NCBI GenBank assembly: GCA_009785525.1
Contig: WQWC01000007.1
Location: 1-61,579, forward strand
Direction of reading: 5' to 3'
DNA length: 61,579 nt
Source: Oscillospiraceae bacterium
Lineage (GTDB): Bacteria > Bacillota > Clostridia > Oscillospirales > Oscillospiraceae
Of this stretch, positions 9,500-19,397 are shown piece by piece. Position numbers and translations under genes: made by a program. Under the pieces are notes generated by a model. It did not search any database and was not told the origin of the DNA. It was given only the letters and a program-made list of their open reading frames with translations. How positions within the stretch are numbered: position 1 is the stretch's first letter; every line of letters starts with the position of its first letter.

Positions 9500-10868
9500 A
9501 AATAGCTAAAATCCCCTTATAAGTCATATAGCAGTCCAGTTTTGAAACAATCTCATACGGCGCGTGCATAGACAGTACCGGCGGACCCGCGTCGATTGTC
9601 GGAATGTTTCTGTTAGCCATGAATTTAGCGATCGTCCCGCCGCCGCCTTGGTCAACTTTACCCAACTGACTCATCTGCCAGATAACGCCCGATTTTTCAA
9701 AGACAGTTCTCAGCGTCGCCACAACCTCGGCAGACGCGTCGCTCGCGCCGCCTTTGCCCCGGGCTCCTGTGTATTTCAAGACGCCGAGGCCGCATCCAAG
9801 CATCGCGGCGTTCTGCTTTTCGCTGACTTCCGGGAAGTTCGGGTCAAACGCGTTGCAGACATCTGACGACAGGCAGAATGAATTGTGGAAGCAATCTCGC
9901 AGTTTCACGTCCTGTGCTTCGCACAAGTCCTCCATAAAATCCTCAAACATCGCCGACTGCATTCCAGAAACACCGTCAGAGCCGACTTCTTCTTTGTCCA
10001 CCAGCACGCAAACGGCAGATTTCGCCGGGGTTTGCGCCATATCCAGAATCGCCCGCAATGCGGCGAACGACGTCGATCTGCTGTCATGTCCGTACGCGCC
10101 GATCATTGACCTGTCGAACCCGACGTCCCGCGCGCGCATTGCCGGGACGGCTTGGAGTTCCGATGATAGGAAATCTTCCTCAATTATGCCGTATTTTTCG
10201 TTCAGCATGGTCATCACGGTGCGTTTGAATCTGTCGGAGTCCTTTTCCTCGCCTGTCGGTGTGCTTCCTACCAGTATATTCAAATTCTCGCCTGTAAAGG
10301 CCTCTCCCAGTGTTTTTTTCTCCTGATCTTTGCCAAGGTGTGGCAGAAGGTCGGTAATCATAAACGTGGGCTCGCTCTCATCCTCGCCTATTACTATGTT
10401 GACTGCCTCGCCGGATTTTTTGATGACAACGCCGTGCAATGCCAGCGGTAAAGCTACCCATTGGTATTTCTTAATCCCGCCGTAATAGTGAGTTTTGAAG
10501 AACGCCATACCGCCGTCCTCGTACAGCGGCATCTGCTTTAAGTCAATACGCGGTGTGTCGATATGCGCACCGACGATGTTGACCCCGTGTGAGAGGTCTT
10601 TCTGCCCGATGTATGCCAGCATAAGCACTTTGCCCCCGGCGGCGGTTGTATATAACTTCTCCCCCGATTTCACTGCCATGCCGCGCTTATACGGCGTGAA
10701 CCCGCGCTCCGCGGCGAGGCGAATCCCCTCGACCACCGATTCCCGCTCCGTCTTTGCTTTGTTCAGAAAATCTTTGTACAGCTCACAGTACGCGTCCGAT
10801 TTTTTCTTCTCATCGTCGCTTATCACGTCGTGGATATTTTTTTTCTTGTAGAACAGCTCATCACTCAT
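9480..10868 (-). CDS. M18 family aminopeptidase
   Basis: A cytosolic dinuclear-zinc aminopeptidase (aspartyl aminopeptidase / aminopeptidase I family), 462 aa. Family motifs include NIVGAHIDTPRIDLK (metal His-x-Asp), DKEEVGSDG (Glu pair), HDSRSTSFAA and a C-terminal SMHAPYE. The frame is open to TTG 10883, but ATG 10868 is preceded by GGAGGA at proper spacing and is the better start. It overlaps the coaE stop by 8 bp and the pepV start by 20 bp. With PepV it makes a peptide-degradation pair opposite a peptide importer. Confidence 0.9.
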   Translation of the reverse strand: MSDELFYKKKNIHDVISDDEKKKSDAYCELYKDFLNKAKTERESVVEGIRLAAERGFTPYKRGMAVKSGEKLYTTAAGGKVLMLAYIGQKDLSHGVNIVGAHIDTPRIDLKQMPLYEDGGMAFFKTHYYGGIKKYQWVALPLALHGVVIKKSGEAVNIVIGEDESEPTFMITDLLPHLGKDQEKKTLGEAFTGENLNILVGSTPTGEEKDSDRFKRTVMTMLNEKYGIIEEDFLSSELQAVPAMRARDVGFDRSMIGAYGHDSRSTSFAALRAILDMAQTPAKSAVCVLVDKEEVGSDGVSGMQSAMFEDFMEDLCEAQDVKLRDCFHNSFCLSSDVCNAFDPNFPEVSEKQNAAMLGCGLGVLKYTGARGKGGASDASAEVVATLRTVFEKSGVIWQMSQLGKVDQGGGGTIAKFMANRNIPTIDAGPPVLSMHAPYEIVSKLDCYMTYKGILAIYGRDES

Positions 10869-11472
10869 TAATATATCCTCCAATCAAATTTATGAAAAAG
10901 GCCTTGCATTCAGCCTCGAATTCTTCATGAGTATTATACACGTTTCGCAGCAGATAATCGCAGTTTTCTTCAAAAAAACGCTCCGGCTTCTGGGCTGATA
11001 TCCTCTGCTCAGCCCCTGCTCGCGTCAGCCCGTCACGGGCGATAATCCGCGCTATCCGTGTCTCAGCGGGGGACACCACGCCAACGACAGCATTGCAAGT
11101 TTTGCCGAGACCGCTTTCAATCAGCGCGATTGCGTCAACTCCCACGATACGTCCGCCCTGGGATTGCCATTGCCGGACTCTGCGCTCCCGCTCCGCCGCT
11201 ATATACTTGTGCGTAATTGCGTTAAGTTCCAGCAGCGCGGCGGGATCGTTGAAAACGATTTCACGCAATGCCTTTCGGTCGATTATACCGTCACTCAACA
11301 CGCCGGGAAATCGCGCGTTAATCTCTTGCTTCATCTCTGTGCATTCTGCTAGCAGTTCGTGATATATCTTGTCGCAATCCAGCGCCAACGCACCGAGGGA
11401 TTCAAGTGCGCGCAACGCGGAGGTTTTGCCCGAACCCGTCGGGCCTGTTATGCCGATTGTGAACATATCCAT
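10861..11472 (-). CDS. coaE: Dephospho-CoA kinase
   Basis: Catalyses the last step of coenzyme A synthesis, ATP-dependent 3'-phosphorylation of dephospho-CoA. The 203-aa protein starts with the P-loop GPTGSGKTS and has the LDCDKIYH substrate motif, the LIESGL helix and the LID region RIARIIARDGLTRAGAEQRI. The start is two bases past the prfA stop; M3 is an alternative. Another CoA pathway gene, coaW, lies 5.5 kb away on the other strand. Confidence 0.95.
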   Translation of the reverse strand: MDMFTIGITGPTGSGKTSALRALESLGALALDCDKIYHELLAECTEMKQEINARFPGVLSDGIIDRKALREIVFNDPAALLELNAITHKYIAAERERRVRQWQSQGGRIVGVDAIALIESGLGKTCNAVVGVVSPAETRIARIIARDGLTRAGAEQRISAQKPERFFEENCDYLLRNVYNTHEEFEAECKAFFINLIGGYINE

Positions 11473-11473
11473 A

Positions 11474-12526
11474 TTAACTGTTCATCTTCGCGGCCTGGTC
11501 GACAATCACAAGCGCATCGATGACCTCATCTATCGCGCCGTTTAATATCTGCTCAAGCTTGTACAGCGTCAGGCCGATGCGATGATCCGTTACGCGGCCT
11601 TGGGGGTAGTTGTACGTTCTGATCCGTTCAGACCTGTCGCCGGTGCCGACTTGGCTTTTCCGCTCCGCCGCGAGTTCCGCCGTTTGGCGGCGCATCTCTT
11701 CCTCATACAATCGCGAGACGAGGATTTTCATCGCCCGGTCGCGATTCTTGTGCTGGCTGCGTTCGTCCTGGCACTCCACAACCGTGCCGGTCGGGACGTG
11801 CGTTATACGGATTGCCGATTCGGTTTTGTTGACATGCTGTCCGCCCGCGCCGCTTGCCCTGAATGTGTCAATCTGCAAGTCAGAGGGGTCGATTTGAAAC
11901 TCCACCTCTTCCACTTCCGGCAAAACGGCCACGGTGACGGTGCTGGTGTGGATTCTGCCCGATGCCTCCGTCTCCGGTACGCGTTGGACTCTGTGGACGC
12001 CGCTTTCAAATTTCAGCCGGGAATACGCGCCGTCGCCTTCTATGATAAAACTGACCTCTTTGATTCCGCCAAGCTCCGTCTCGTTTAAGTTCGCGATTTC
12101 CGATTTCCAGCGTTTTGATTCGGCGTACATTGTATACATGCGGTACAGATTATACGCGAACAGTGCCGCCTCATCCCCGCCCGCGCCGCCGCGGATTTCT
12201 ATGATGACGTTTTTAGAGTCGTTAGGGTCACGCGGCAACAGCAGGATTTTAATCTCCGCTTCCAATCTCTCCATTTCGTCTTGAGCCGCGTCGTATTCTT
12301 CCTGCGCCATCTCTTTAAAATCCGGGTCAGACATAAGCTCTCGCGCGCCTTCTGCGTCGTGTTTGGCTTTTTCATATCGCCTGAACGCGGTGACGACAGC
12401 TTCAATCTCTTTCTGCTCCCGCGCTAATTTAGCGTAAGCGGCAGGGTCAGAATATACCTCCGGATCCTGCATTTTGTTTTCCAGCTCCCGGTATTTTTCC
12501 TCTATTGCGACAAGCTTTTCCAGCAT
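11474..12526 (-). CDS. prfA: Peptide chain release factor 1
   Basis: Recognises UAA and UAG and releases the finished polypeptide. The 350-aa protein has the universal GGQ motif in [14 protein letters not shown] and the RF1 codon-reading tripeptide PxT as PET in [10 protein letters not shown], which separates it from RF2 (SPF). It is the first gene of the minus-strand unit ending in pepV. Confidence 0.97.
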   Translation of the reverse strand: MLEKLVAIEEKYRELENKMQDPEVYSDPAAYAKLAREQKEIEAVVTAFRRYEKAKHDAEGARELMSDPDFKEMAQEEYDAAQDEMERLEAEIKILLLPRDPNDSKNVIIEIRGGAGGDEAALFAYNLYRMYTMYAESKRWKSEIANLNETELGGIKEVSFIIEGDGAYSRLKFESGVHRVQRVPETEASGRIHTSTVTVAVLPEVEEVEFQIDPSDLQIDTFRASGAGGQHVNKTESAIRITHVPTGTVVECQDERSQHKNRDRAMKILVSRLYEEEMRRQTAELAAERKSQVGTGDRSERIRTYNYPQGRVTDHRIGLTLYKLEQILNGAIDEVIDALVIVDQAAKMNS

Positions 12527-12610
12527 GTTTAAAGACCATCCATCCTATAGTTTTGATTTATGGTATAGTACCATATTTTGTTTCGGGGCGCAAGTGTGAT
12601 ATAATGAGGA

Positions 12611-12732
12611 GACATCCCCCTGCCCCCTTCGTGCGCGAAGGGGGCTTAGGACGAGGGACGGGGAGTAGGGAACGGCTTTCTTTCGTCCTTCGTCTCCCGT
12701 CTCAAGCTCCCTTCGTGCACGAAGAGGGATCC
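12611..12732. repeat. Intergenic palindromic repeats (CCCCCTTCGTGCGCGAAGGGGG family)
   Basis: A 24-bp perfect palindrome sits at 12622-12645 and a diverged copy at 12707-12729, separated by a purine/pyrimidine-biased stretch. The same palindrome occurs near 25630, 30300, 30440, 33090, 39945 and 54160, often next to GGGGATG. It fills most of the 223-bp prfA-ruvX gap. A TATAAT at 12600-12605 may belong to a ruvX promoter, but its -35 (TTGTTT) is weak. Confidence 0.7.
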
Positions 12733-12749
12733 AAAAGGAGAACCAAACG

Positions 12750-13157
12750 ATGAGAATACTAGCCATAGATTACGGCGACGCACGCACCGGGCTTGCCGTG
12801 TCTGACGCAACAGGCACAATCGCCGGTGAGGCGTGGGTGGTTTACGAGAAAAACCCCGCAGTGTTAGCGAAGCTGATAGCGCAAGAAGCAGCCGCCCGCG
12901 AAGTGCAGCGCATAGTCGTGGGATACCCCCGGAACATGGACGGCACCAGCGGATTCCGCGCGCAGAAGAGTGAGGATTTGATAGCGTTGCTGAAATCCGA
13001 ATGTGATATAGACATAATTCCCTGGGACGAACGCATGACGACAATGAGCGCGAACAGAATCCTGACAGAGGCGGGCAAGAGAGGCCAGAAACGCAAAAAA
13101 ACAATAGATGCCGTTGCAGCGGCCTTGATATTGGAGAGCTATCTGCTGTCGTTGTAG
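12750..13157 (+). CDS. ruvX: Holliday junction resolvase-like / pre-16S rRNA nuclease YqgF
   Basis: An RNase H-fold protein of 135 aa, the usual size. It begins with ILAIDYGDARTGLAVSD (first catalytic Asp) and has IVVGYPRNMDGT, IPWDERMTT and the final IDAVAAALILESYL (last Asp), all family hallmarks. In E. coli and Mycobacterium the family matures 16S rRNA 5' ends; the Holliday junction role is older and less certain. AAAGGAG lies just upstream of the ATG. Confidence 0.95.
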   Translation: MRILAIDYGDARTGLAVSDATGTIAGEAWVVYEKNPAVLAKLIAQEAAAREVQRIVVGYPRNMDGTSGFRAQKSEDLIALLKSECDIDIIPWDERMTTMSANRILTEAGKRGQKRKKTIDAVAAALILESYLLSL

Positions 13158-13269
13158 GGGCGTGCATTGCGCGTCTGCCGTCCCTGCGCCCTATAGCGCG
13201 ATGTTCCACGGACGGCCAAAGGCCACCCATACAGTATGCAGCAGCCAAGGGTATATGTAATTGTTATTC

Positions 13270-13335
13270 GTAGGGGACGATGGCAATCGTCCCGAATACA
13301 GATTGCCAAATGGGCGGATTGCCATCCGCCTCCAC
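13270..13335. repeat. Intergenic palindromic repeat, copy 2 (inverted)
   Basis: Same family as copy 1 at 7844 but in the opposite orientation; even the inner spacer matches after reverse complementing. A GGACGGCCAAAGGCC half repeat lies at about 13203-13222. The rest of the 342-bp ruvX-pyc gap holds the pyc promoter. Confidence 0.8.
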
Positions 13336-13377
13336 AAAGTCGCGCATTTTTTTGTGCTAAAAACAAAAAATTAACCC

Positions 13378-13406
13378 TTGCGTTTTTTCCGCATATTGCG
13401 TATAAT
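13378..13406 (+). promoter_or_regulatory. Predicted sigma-A promoter of pyc
   Basis: TTGCGT at 13378-13383 and a perfect TATAAT at 13401-13406 are 17 bp apart, leaving a leader of about 85 bp before the pyc ATG. No riboswitch fold was recognised in the leader. Confidence 0.6.
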
Positions 13407-13499
13407 GAAAGTTACGCCAGTGAATCTTGCATTTTTGTCGCGTTTTGCGGGGCGAAACGGTTTAAATATAGCAAATATAAGTAGGAGGACAAATAAAAT

Positions 13500-16400
13500 A
13501 TGCCCGAGTTTCAAAAAATTCTTGCAGCTAACAGAGGGGAGATAGCGATCCGGATTTTCAGAGCCTGCCGTGACCTTGGCCTTTCCACCGTGGCAATGTA
13601 TTCAAACGAGGACACGCTGAGCCTATTCCGCACAGAGGCGGATGAGTCGTATATGATCGGTGAGAACATGAGCCCGCTGGGTGCGTATCTCGACATCCCG
13701 TCTATAATTGACCTCGCCAAAAAGCACGGTGTCAGCGCGATTCACCCGGGATACGGATTTTTATCGGAAAACGCCAATTTTGCCAGAGCGTGTGAAGAGG
13801 CCGGAATTAAATTCATAGGCCCGCCGTCGCATATTCTGGAGAAGATGGGCGATAAACTCAACGCGAAAGCCATCGCCAGAGAGTGCGGAGTGCCGACAAT
13901 TCCAGGGACCACAACTCCGTTGAAAGACGCGGATGAGGCACTGGAGAAAGCGCTTGAATTCGGTCTGCCCATCATGCTGAAAGCAGCCGCCGGCGGCGGC
14001 GGAAAAGGTATGAGAAAGTGCGAAACCCCGGAAGAAATCAAACCCGCGTTTGAGCTTGTGTCCAGTGAGGCACGAAAAGCTTTCGGCAGCGGCGATATCT
14101 TTATTGAAAAGTTCGTGTCAGAGCCGAAACATATAGAAATGCAGATTCTGGCCGACGAACACGGTAATGTAATGCATTTGGGAGAACGCGACTGCTCCCT
14201 CCAGCGCAGATATCAAAAAGTCGTCGAATTCACCCCGGCGTTTTCGGTGCCGGAAGAGACCCGGCAACGGATATATGCCGATGCCTTGAAACTCGCCAGA
14301 AGTGTAAACTACGTCAATGCCGGGACGATCGAGTTCCTGGTGGACGGCAAGACCGGCGAGCATTATTTTATAGAAGTAAACCCGCGCGTTCAGGTGGAGC
14401 ATACGATTACGGAGCTTGTGACCGGAATCGACATCGTGCGGTCGCAAATACTTATAGCCGAGGGTCATCCGCTCTCCCATCCGGAGATTGGTCTTACTTC
14501 GCAGGAAGATGTAAAACTGAACGGCTTTGCGATACAGTGCCGCGTGACAACGGAAGATCCGGCAAATAATTTCGCCCCGGATACGGGGAAGATCACGGCA
14601 TACCGCTCCGGCGGCGGATTCGGCGTACGGCTTGACGGTGGCAACGCCGTGACGGGGGCTGAGATATCGCCGTATTACGATTCGCTTCTGGTCAAGGTCT
14701 GCACATGGGATAACACGTTCGCCGGCGTGTGCCGCAAGGCGCTGCGGGCGATTAATGAACTGCGGATCCGCGGGGTGAAGACAAACATTCCGTTTCTGGC
14801 GAATATCCTGTCGCACCCGGTGTTTAAAGAGGGCGGCTGTGACACTAAGTTTATAGACGACACGGCAGAGCTTTTCGAATTCGTCACCTCCCGAGATAGG
14901 GGGACAAAGGCGTTGAAGTTTATATCCGACATTCAAGTGGCAGACCCCATGGGGGCGCGTCCGCAATATACAGACCCGCGCATCCCGGTGGTGGAGGGCA
15001 CGCCGAAACAGGGCTTGAAGCAAATGCTGGATAAAGAAGGCCCGAAAGCTGTTGCCGACTGGGTTTTGAATCAAAAGAAACTGCTTATTACAGACACCAG
15101 TATGCGTGACGCGCACCAATCGCTGTTCTCGACACGTATGCGCACCCGCGATATGCTGGACGCCGGGGAGGCGACAAGCGACATCTTAGGCGACTGTTTC
15201 TCCCTTGAAATGTGGGGCGGCGCGACTTTCGATGTTGCGTACAGGTTCCTGCATGAAGACCCGTGGGAGCGTGTGGATAAACTGCGCGAGAAAATCCCGA
15301 ACATTCTGTTTCAAATGCTGTTACGCGGGGCGAATACGGTTGGATACGAAAACGCCCCCGATAATCTCGTTCGCGCGTTTATAGCAGAGGCGGCCCGAAC
15401 AGGAATCGACGTGTTCCGCGTGTTCGATTCGCTGAACTGGCTGCCGGGTATGGAGCTGGCCATCGAAGAAGTCATAAAGCACAACAAAATCTGCGAGGGT
15501 ACGATTTGCTATACGGGCAATATCCTCGACCCGACACGGGATAAATATACGCTGCAATACTACGTCAACCTGGCCAAAGCGCTGGAGAAACGCGGCTGTC
15601 ACACACTCGGCATCAAAGACATGTCGGGCCTGTTGAAACCGTATGCCGCCAAAAAGCTTGTCGAAACGCTTAAAGGGGAGCTGAGTATACCAATCCACCT
15701 GCACTCTCACGACACTTCCGGCAGTCAGATAGCCGCCTATATGCTGGCGGCCGAAGCCGGGGTCGATATAGTCGATACCGCGATGTCGCCGCTGTCAGGA
15801 CTTACGTCCCAGCCGACGATGGGCTCAATCGTCTCCGCGCTGGAGGGGACGGAGCGCGATACGGGGTTTGACCTCGACAGAATCCAGCGGCTGGACGACT
15901 ATTGGGCCGATGTGCGGGACCGTTACGCAAAGCTGGACGCCGGGCTTAAATACCCGATGACGGAGATATACCGTTACGAGATCCCCGGCGGGCAGTATAC
16001 CAACCTCAAACCGCAGGTGGAGTCTTTGGGGCTTGGCAACAGGTTTGAGGAAGTCAAAGAAATGTTCAAAACGGTCAACGAAATGCTGGGCGACATTGTT
16101 AAGGTCACCCCGTCGTCAAAAATGGTCGGAGACTTCGCGATATTCATGGTGCAGAATGAACTGACTCCGGAAAACATTGTCGAACGCGGGGATCACTTGG
16201 CGTTTCCGGATTCTGTCGTCAGTTACTTCAAGGGCATGATGGGCCAGCCGGAGGGTGGCTTCCCGCCTGACTTGCAAAAAGTCGTGCTGAAAGGCGAAGC
16301 GCCAATCACGGTCCGCCCGGGTGAGCTTTTGGATCCCGTGGACTTTGATGCGGGCTTTGCGCATATGAAGAAGTTCACGCCGAATCCGACGAACCGAGAC

Positions 16401-16928
16401 GTGATATCTTGGTATTTGTATCCGAAAGTTGTCGAAGAGTACTTCGCGCATAACGAGGAATACGGTGCAGTTTCAAGTTTATCAAGTAGCGTGTTCTTCA
16501 ACGGCATGAATTATGGCGAGACGACGCGGATGGATATAGAAGACGGCAAGATGCTGGTGATCAAATATTTAGGCACCGGTGAGACGAATAACGACGGGAC
16601 AAGAAACTTCCAGTTTGAGCTTAATGGAATGCGGCGTGAAGTTTCGGTCGCTGACCCCACTGTCGTATCCACAGTGAAGCAGGTGGCTATGGCCGAGCCT
16701 GAGAACAAAAGCCACGTCGGCGCGTCTATACCGGGGATGGTGTCGAAACTCCACGTAAAACCCGGTGACAAAGTGGCGGAGAATGACGTCCTGGCCGTGG
16801 TTGAGGCGATGAAGATGGAAATAAACATAGTCGCGCGCGCCGCCGGTGTTGTTGACGAAGTGCTGACCGCCGCGGGCCAGACGGTAAAAGCCGGTGAACT
16901 GATGGCGACAATAAAAACGGACGCGTGA
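13500..16928 (+). CDS. pyc: Pyruvate carboxylase
   Basis: A biotin enzyme that makes oxaloacetate from pyruvate and bicarbonate with ATP. The 1142-aa single chain has the full order: biotin carboxylase with ATP-grasp fold (residues 1 to about 450; AAAGGGGKGM loop, EVNPRVQVEHT), carboxyltransferase TIM barrel (about 525-800; TSMRDAHQSLFSTRM, the metal site IHLHSHDTSG), tetramerisation/allosteric region, and a C-terminal biotin carrier domain. The biotin lysine is Lys1105 in EAMKME. AGGAGG precedes the ATG. coaW overlaps its stop. Pyruvate carboxylase plus the malic enzyme at 57-58 kb allow cycling between pyruvate and C4 acids. Confidence 0.97.
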   Translation: MPEFQKILAANRGEIAIRIFRACRDLGLSTVAMYSNEDTLSLFRTEADESYMIGENMSPLGAYLDIPSIIDLAKKHGVSAIHPGYGFLSENANFARACEEAGIKFIGPPSHILEKMGDKLNAKAIARECGVPTIPGTTTPLKDADEALEKALEFGLPIMLKAAAGGGGKGMRKCETPEEIKPAFELVSSEARKAFGSGDIFIEKFVSEPKHIEMQILADEHGNVMHLGERDCSLQRRYQKVVEFTPAFSVPEETRQRIYADALKLARSVNYVNAGTIEFLVDGKTGEHYFIEVNPRVQVEHTITELVTGIDIVRSQILIAEGHPLSHPEIGLTSQEDVKLNGFAIQCRVTTEDPANNFAPDTGKITAYRSGGGFGVRLDGGNAVTGAEISPYYDSLLVKVCTWDNTFAGVCRKALRAINELRIRGVKTNIPFLANILSHPVFKEGGCDTKFIDDTAELFEFVTSRDRGTKALKFISDIQVADPMGARPQYTDPRIPVVEGTPKQGLKQMLDKEGPKAVADWVLNQKKLLITDTSMRDAHQSLFSTRMRTRDMLDAGEATSDILGDCFSLEMWGGATFDVAYRFLHEDPWERVDKLREKIPNILFQMLLRGANTVGYENAPDNLVRAFIAEAARTGIDVFRVFDSLNWLPGMELAIEEVIKHNKICEGTICYTGNILDPTRDKYTLQYYVNLAKALEKRGCHTLGIKDMSGLLKPYAAKKLVETLKGELSIPIHLHSHDTSGSQIAAYMLAAEAGVDIVDTAMSPLSGLTSQPTMGSIVSALEGTERDTGFDLDRIQRLDDYWADVRDRYAKLDAGLKYPMTEIYRYEIPGGQYTNLKPQVESLGLGNRFEEVKEMFKTVNEMLGDIVKVTPSSKMVGDFAIFMVQNELTPENIVERGDHLAFPDSVVSYFKGMMGQPEGGFPPDLQKVVLKGEAPITVRPGELLDPVDFDAGFAHMKKFTPNPTNRDVISWYLYPKVVEEYFAHNEEYGAVSSLSSSVFFNGMNYGETTRMDIEDGKMLVIKYLGTGETNNDGTRNFQFELNGMRREVSVADPTVVSTVKQVAMAEPENKSHVGASIPGMVSKLHVKPGDKVAENDVLAVVEAMKMEINIVARAAGVVDEVLTAAGQTVKAGELMATIKTDA

Positions 16929-17755
16929 GTAATAATACCGTGAGTATAATATTAGGTGTAGACGTCGGGGGATCGACGACTAAGATTGTCGGCTTCAAGA
17001 ACGGGGAGCTGTTAGGCACGCTTCAGGTCAGGGCAGCTGACCAGATAACGTCCCTTTACGGGGCCATAGGCAACTTTCTGCGAGTTACAGACGTAAAGCT
17101 GACTGATGTATCGAAAATCGCCCTGACCGGTGTCGGCGCTTCGTTCATTGACGAGCCGATATACGGAATTCCGACGCAAAAGGTAGATGAATTTCTGGCG
17201 ATTGGTCACGGGGCGTTGTACTTGACGGGCTTGAGTGAGGCGCTTGTCGTGAGTTTAGGCACCGGCACGGCATTTGTCCGCGCGGAGCCTGATGGGATTG
17301 TCCATATAGGCGGCTCCGGCGTCGGCGGCGGCACGATTGTCGGCTTGGCCTCCCAAATGCTGAATAAAAGCGACGTGGACGCGGTTATCGCCATGGCTGA
17401 AAACGGAAGCCTGGCCAATGTTGACCTCCTGGTCAGAGATATAATCGGCAGCGAAATATCCTCCCTGCCGCCGGATTTGACCGCCGCGAACTTCGGCAAA
17501 ATAAAAAGCACCGCGACCGAGGCGGATATCGCACAGGGCATATTGAATATGGTGTTCCAAACCGCCGGAATGCTCGCCGTATTCGCCGCGCGAAACGACA
17601 CTATTCGCGACGTGGTGCTTATCGGCACGCTGACAACGTTCCCGCAGGCACTGCAGATGCAATCGACTTTTAGCAATCTTTCGGACATGAACTTTGTGAT
17701 CCCGCCGCACGCGGTGTTTGCCACAGCAATCGGCGCGGCGCGGGGGAGTGTGTAA
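16925..17755 (+). CDS. coaW: Type II pantothenate kinase
   Basis: Phosphorylates pantothenate, the first step of CoA synthesis. The 276-aa ASKHA-fold protein has the phosphate-1 motif LGVDVGGSTTKIVG, a phosphate-2 motif LVVSLGTGTAF and the GSGVGGGTIVGL loop characteristic of the eukaryote/Staphylococcus-like type II enzymes. The GTG start overlaps the pyc stop by 4 bp, implying translational coupling. Linking CoaW to pyruvate carboxylase makes sense because Pyc is commonly activated by acetyl-CoA. Two terminators follow. Confidence 0.93.
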   Translation: MSNNTVSIILGVDVGGSTTKIVGFKNGELLGTLQVRAADQITSLYGAIGNFLRVTDVKLTDVSKIALTGVGASFIDEPIYGIPTQKVDEFLAIGHGALYLTGLSEALVVSLGTGTAFVRAEPDGIVHIGGSGVGGGTIVGLASQMLNKSDVDAVIAMAENGSLANVDLLVRDIIGSEISSLPPDLTAANFGKIKSTATEADIAQGILNMVFQTAGMLAVFAARNDTIRDVVLIGTLTTFPQALQMQSTFSNLSDMNFVIPPHAVFATAIGAARGSV

Positions 17756-17786
17756 GGACGGCGCTTACGGTTGAATTACCTTAGCG

Positions 17787-17820
17787 CAAAACACCCGGCT
17801 CCGCAGAGCCGGGTGTTTTG
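17787..17820 (+). terminator. Terminator after coaW
   Basis: A perfect 15-bp stem (17787-17801 / 17806-17820) with loop CGCA ends in TTTTG. The GGCTCCGCAGAGCCGGGTGTTTTG core reappears at 22074, 32968 and elsewhere, so this terminator belongs to a repeat family. Confidence 0.85.
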
Positions 17821-17856
17821 TTGTATCCTTTTATTCCCTCAACAAGCAAAATTTAC

Positions 17857-17884
17857 AATATCGCCTCAGGGCGATATTTTTTTT
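17857..17884 (+). terminator. Second terminator before the germination operon
   Basis: A 9-bp stem (17857-17865 / 17870-17878) with loop TCAG is followed by eight T (17877-17884). It insulates the germination operon from coaW. Confidence 0.8.
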
Positions 17885-17927
17885 ATTTCAGGCAAATAAT
17901 ATCAAAAAGCAACTCAAGGAGGTCGTG

Positions 17928-19397
17928 ATGTCAACCGACAAAATCTCAGCCGGGTATTTTCGTCAAAAGTTCCCCGAAAATCCCGATGTCGTCTTTAACG
18001 AAGTTGTGATAAAAAACAGTTCACTGCGCGTGACGGTCGCGTCAATTGACGGGATGGTCAGCTCTCAGTTGATTGACGACTATGTGTTGAAGCCGCTGTT
18101 TCAAGAAGCGGCGCTCGGCAAAGCGAAGGATGCGCGGGAGTTGGTGAGCCTTATGATGCTCGGCCCTGTGTACCACTGCCAGCGGAAAGTTTGCAACACA
18201 GTCAAAGACGCGATGGGCGAACTGCTACAGGGCAACGCAATCGTAATAGTCGATGAAGCGGAGGCCGCTGTTTCGTTCGACGTAAAAGGATTCGCCAGCC
18301 GCGGGATATCGGAATCCAGCACAGAGGGCGTCCTCAAAGGCTCAAAAGAAGCATTTATCGAAGTTATGCGTACTAACACCGCGCTGGTTCGCAGAAGATT
18401 GCAAACCGATACGCTGAAGATAAACACCACCAGGGTCGGCACACGCAGCCAAACGGCGGTCAGCGTCGTGTACCTGGACGCTGTGGCGAACCCCGAGACT
18501 GTTGCCGCTATCAAAACGCGGCTGGAGGCCATTGACATAGATGGTATAGTCTCTGCCGGGCAGATGGAGGCATTTTTGCTCGGCCGCCGGAACTCGGTGT
18601 TCCCGCAGCTTATATACACTGAGCGCGTGGACAAATTCTGTGCCAATATACTTGAAGGGCGGGTCGGTCTCATCGTTGACGGATTGCCGATAGCATATAT
18701 CATGCCGGTTGACCTCGTGGCATTCTTCCAAGCACCGGAGGACTATGCGCATGGGCATATACTAAGCTCACTCTTGCGGATACTGCGTTTTTCCTGCGCG
18801 TTTATCGCGCTAGTGTTGCCGGCGATCTATGTGGCGATGGTGATGTTCCATCAGGACATGCTGCCGACACAGCTGGCGGTGTCGATAATCTCAAATACCG
18901 TGGCAATCCCATTGCCGTCGTATCTGGAAGTTTTGCTGTTGATTCTGGCGTTTGAGATCTTGCTGGAGGCGGGGCTGAGATTGCCGCAGCCGATTGGGCA
19001 ATCCGTCTCAATCGTCGGCGGACTTGTGGTCGGCCAGGCGGCGATATTCGCGGGGATTTTATCCCCCGGCGTCATCATGGTCGTCGCGACGGCCGGTATC
19101 GCCGGATTTGTCCTGCCGTCACAGGATTTGTCGATCACCATCAGGCTTTTCCGAATTGCGCTCGTCATCCTCTCAATCATCGGCGGATTGTATGCCGTTA
19201 CGCTGGGACTGATTGCCATTCTGTTCCGCTGCTGCGCGCTGGACGCATTCGGAGTACCGTATCTCGCACCATTTGCGGGTGGTGGCGGCAAGCGGATGTT
19301 CAACGACACCGTCGTCAGGGCCGCGTGGAACAAAAGCTCTACCCGCCCGGCTGATATCGGGCCGATAGATTCAGCCAAGCAGGGGAGGCAGACATGA
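17928..19397 (+). CDS. gerKA: Spore germination protein, GerA family A subunit
   Basis: The A subunit of a germinant receptor in the spore inner membrane. About 489 aa: a soluble N-terminal half (motifs VKNSSLRVTVASIDGMV, EGVLKGSKEAFIE, then TNTALVRRRL) and a membrane half with about five helices from bases 18770 to 19240. ATG 17928 has AAGGAGG at 17916-17922 with good spacing; GTG 17925 is too close. It overlaps the C subunit by 4 bp. The germinant (amino acid, sugar or nucleoside) cannot be read from the sequence. The symbol is a family-level label. Confidence 0.92.
   Translation: MSTDKISAGYFRQKFPENPDVVFNEVVIKNSSLRVTVASIDGMVSSQLIDDYVLKPLFQEAALGKAKDARELVSLMMLGPVYHCQRKVCNTVKDAMGELLQGNAIVIVDEAEAAVSFDVKGFASRGISESSTEGVLKGSKEAFIEVMRTNTALVRRRLQTDTLKINTTRVGTRSQTAVSVVYLDAVANPETVAAIKTRLEAIDIDGIVSAGQMEAFLLGRRNSVFPQLIYTERVDKFCANILEGRVGLIVDGLPIAYIMPVDLVAFFQAPEDYAHGHILSSLLRILRFSCAFIALVLPAIYVAMVMFHQDMLPTQLAVSIISNTVAIPLPSYLEVLLLILAFEILLEAGLRLPQPIGQSVSIVGGLVVGQAAIFAGILSPGVIMVVATAGIAGFVLPSQDLSITIRLFRIALVILSIIGGLYAVTLGLIAILFRCCALDAFGVPYLAPFAGGGGKRMFNDTVVRAAWNKSSTRPADIGPIDSAKQGRQT

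Noticed and set aside
12646-13248. Minus-strand 200-codon frame over ruvX
   Set aside because: Cys/Arg/Ser-rich composition, runs through repeats and lies opposite a clear ruvX gene.
14118-15119. Minus-strand 333-codon frame inside pyc
   Set aside because: Antisense shadow of the pyruvate carboxylase gene; His/Arg-rich with no domain.
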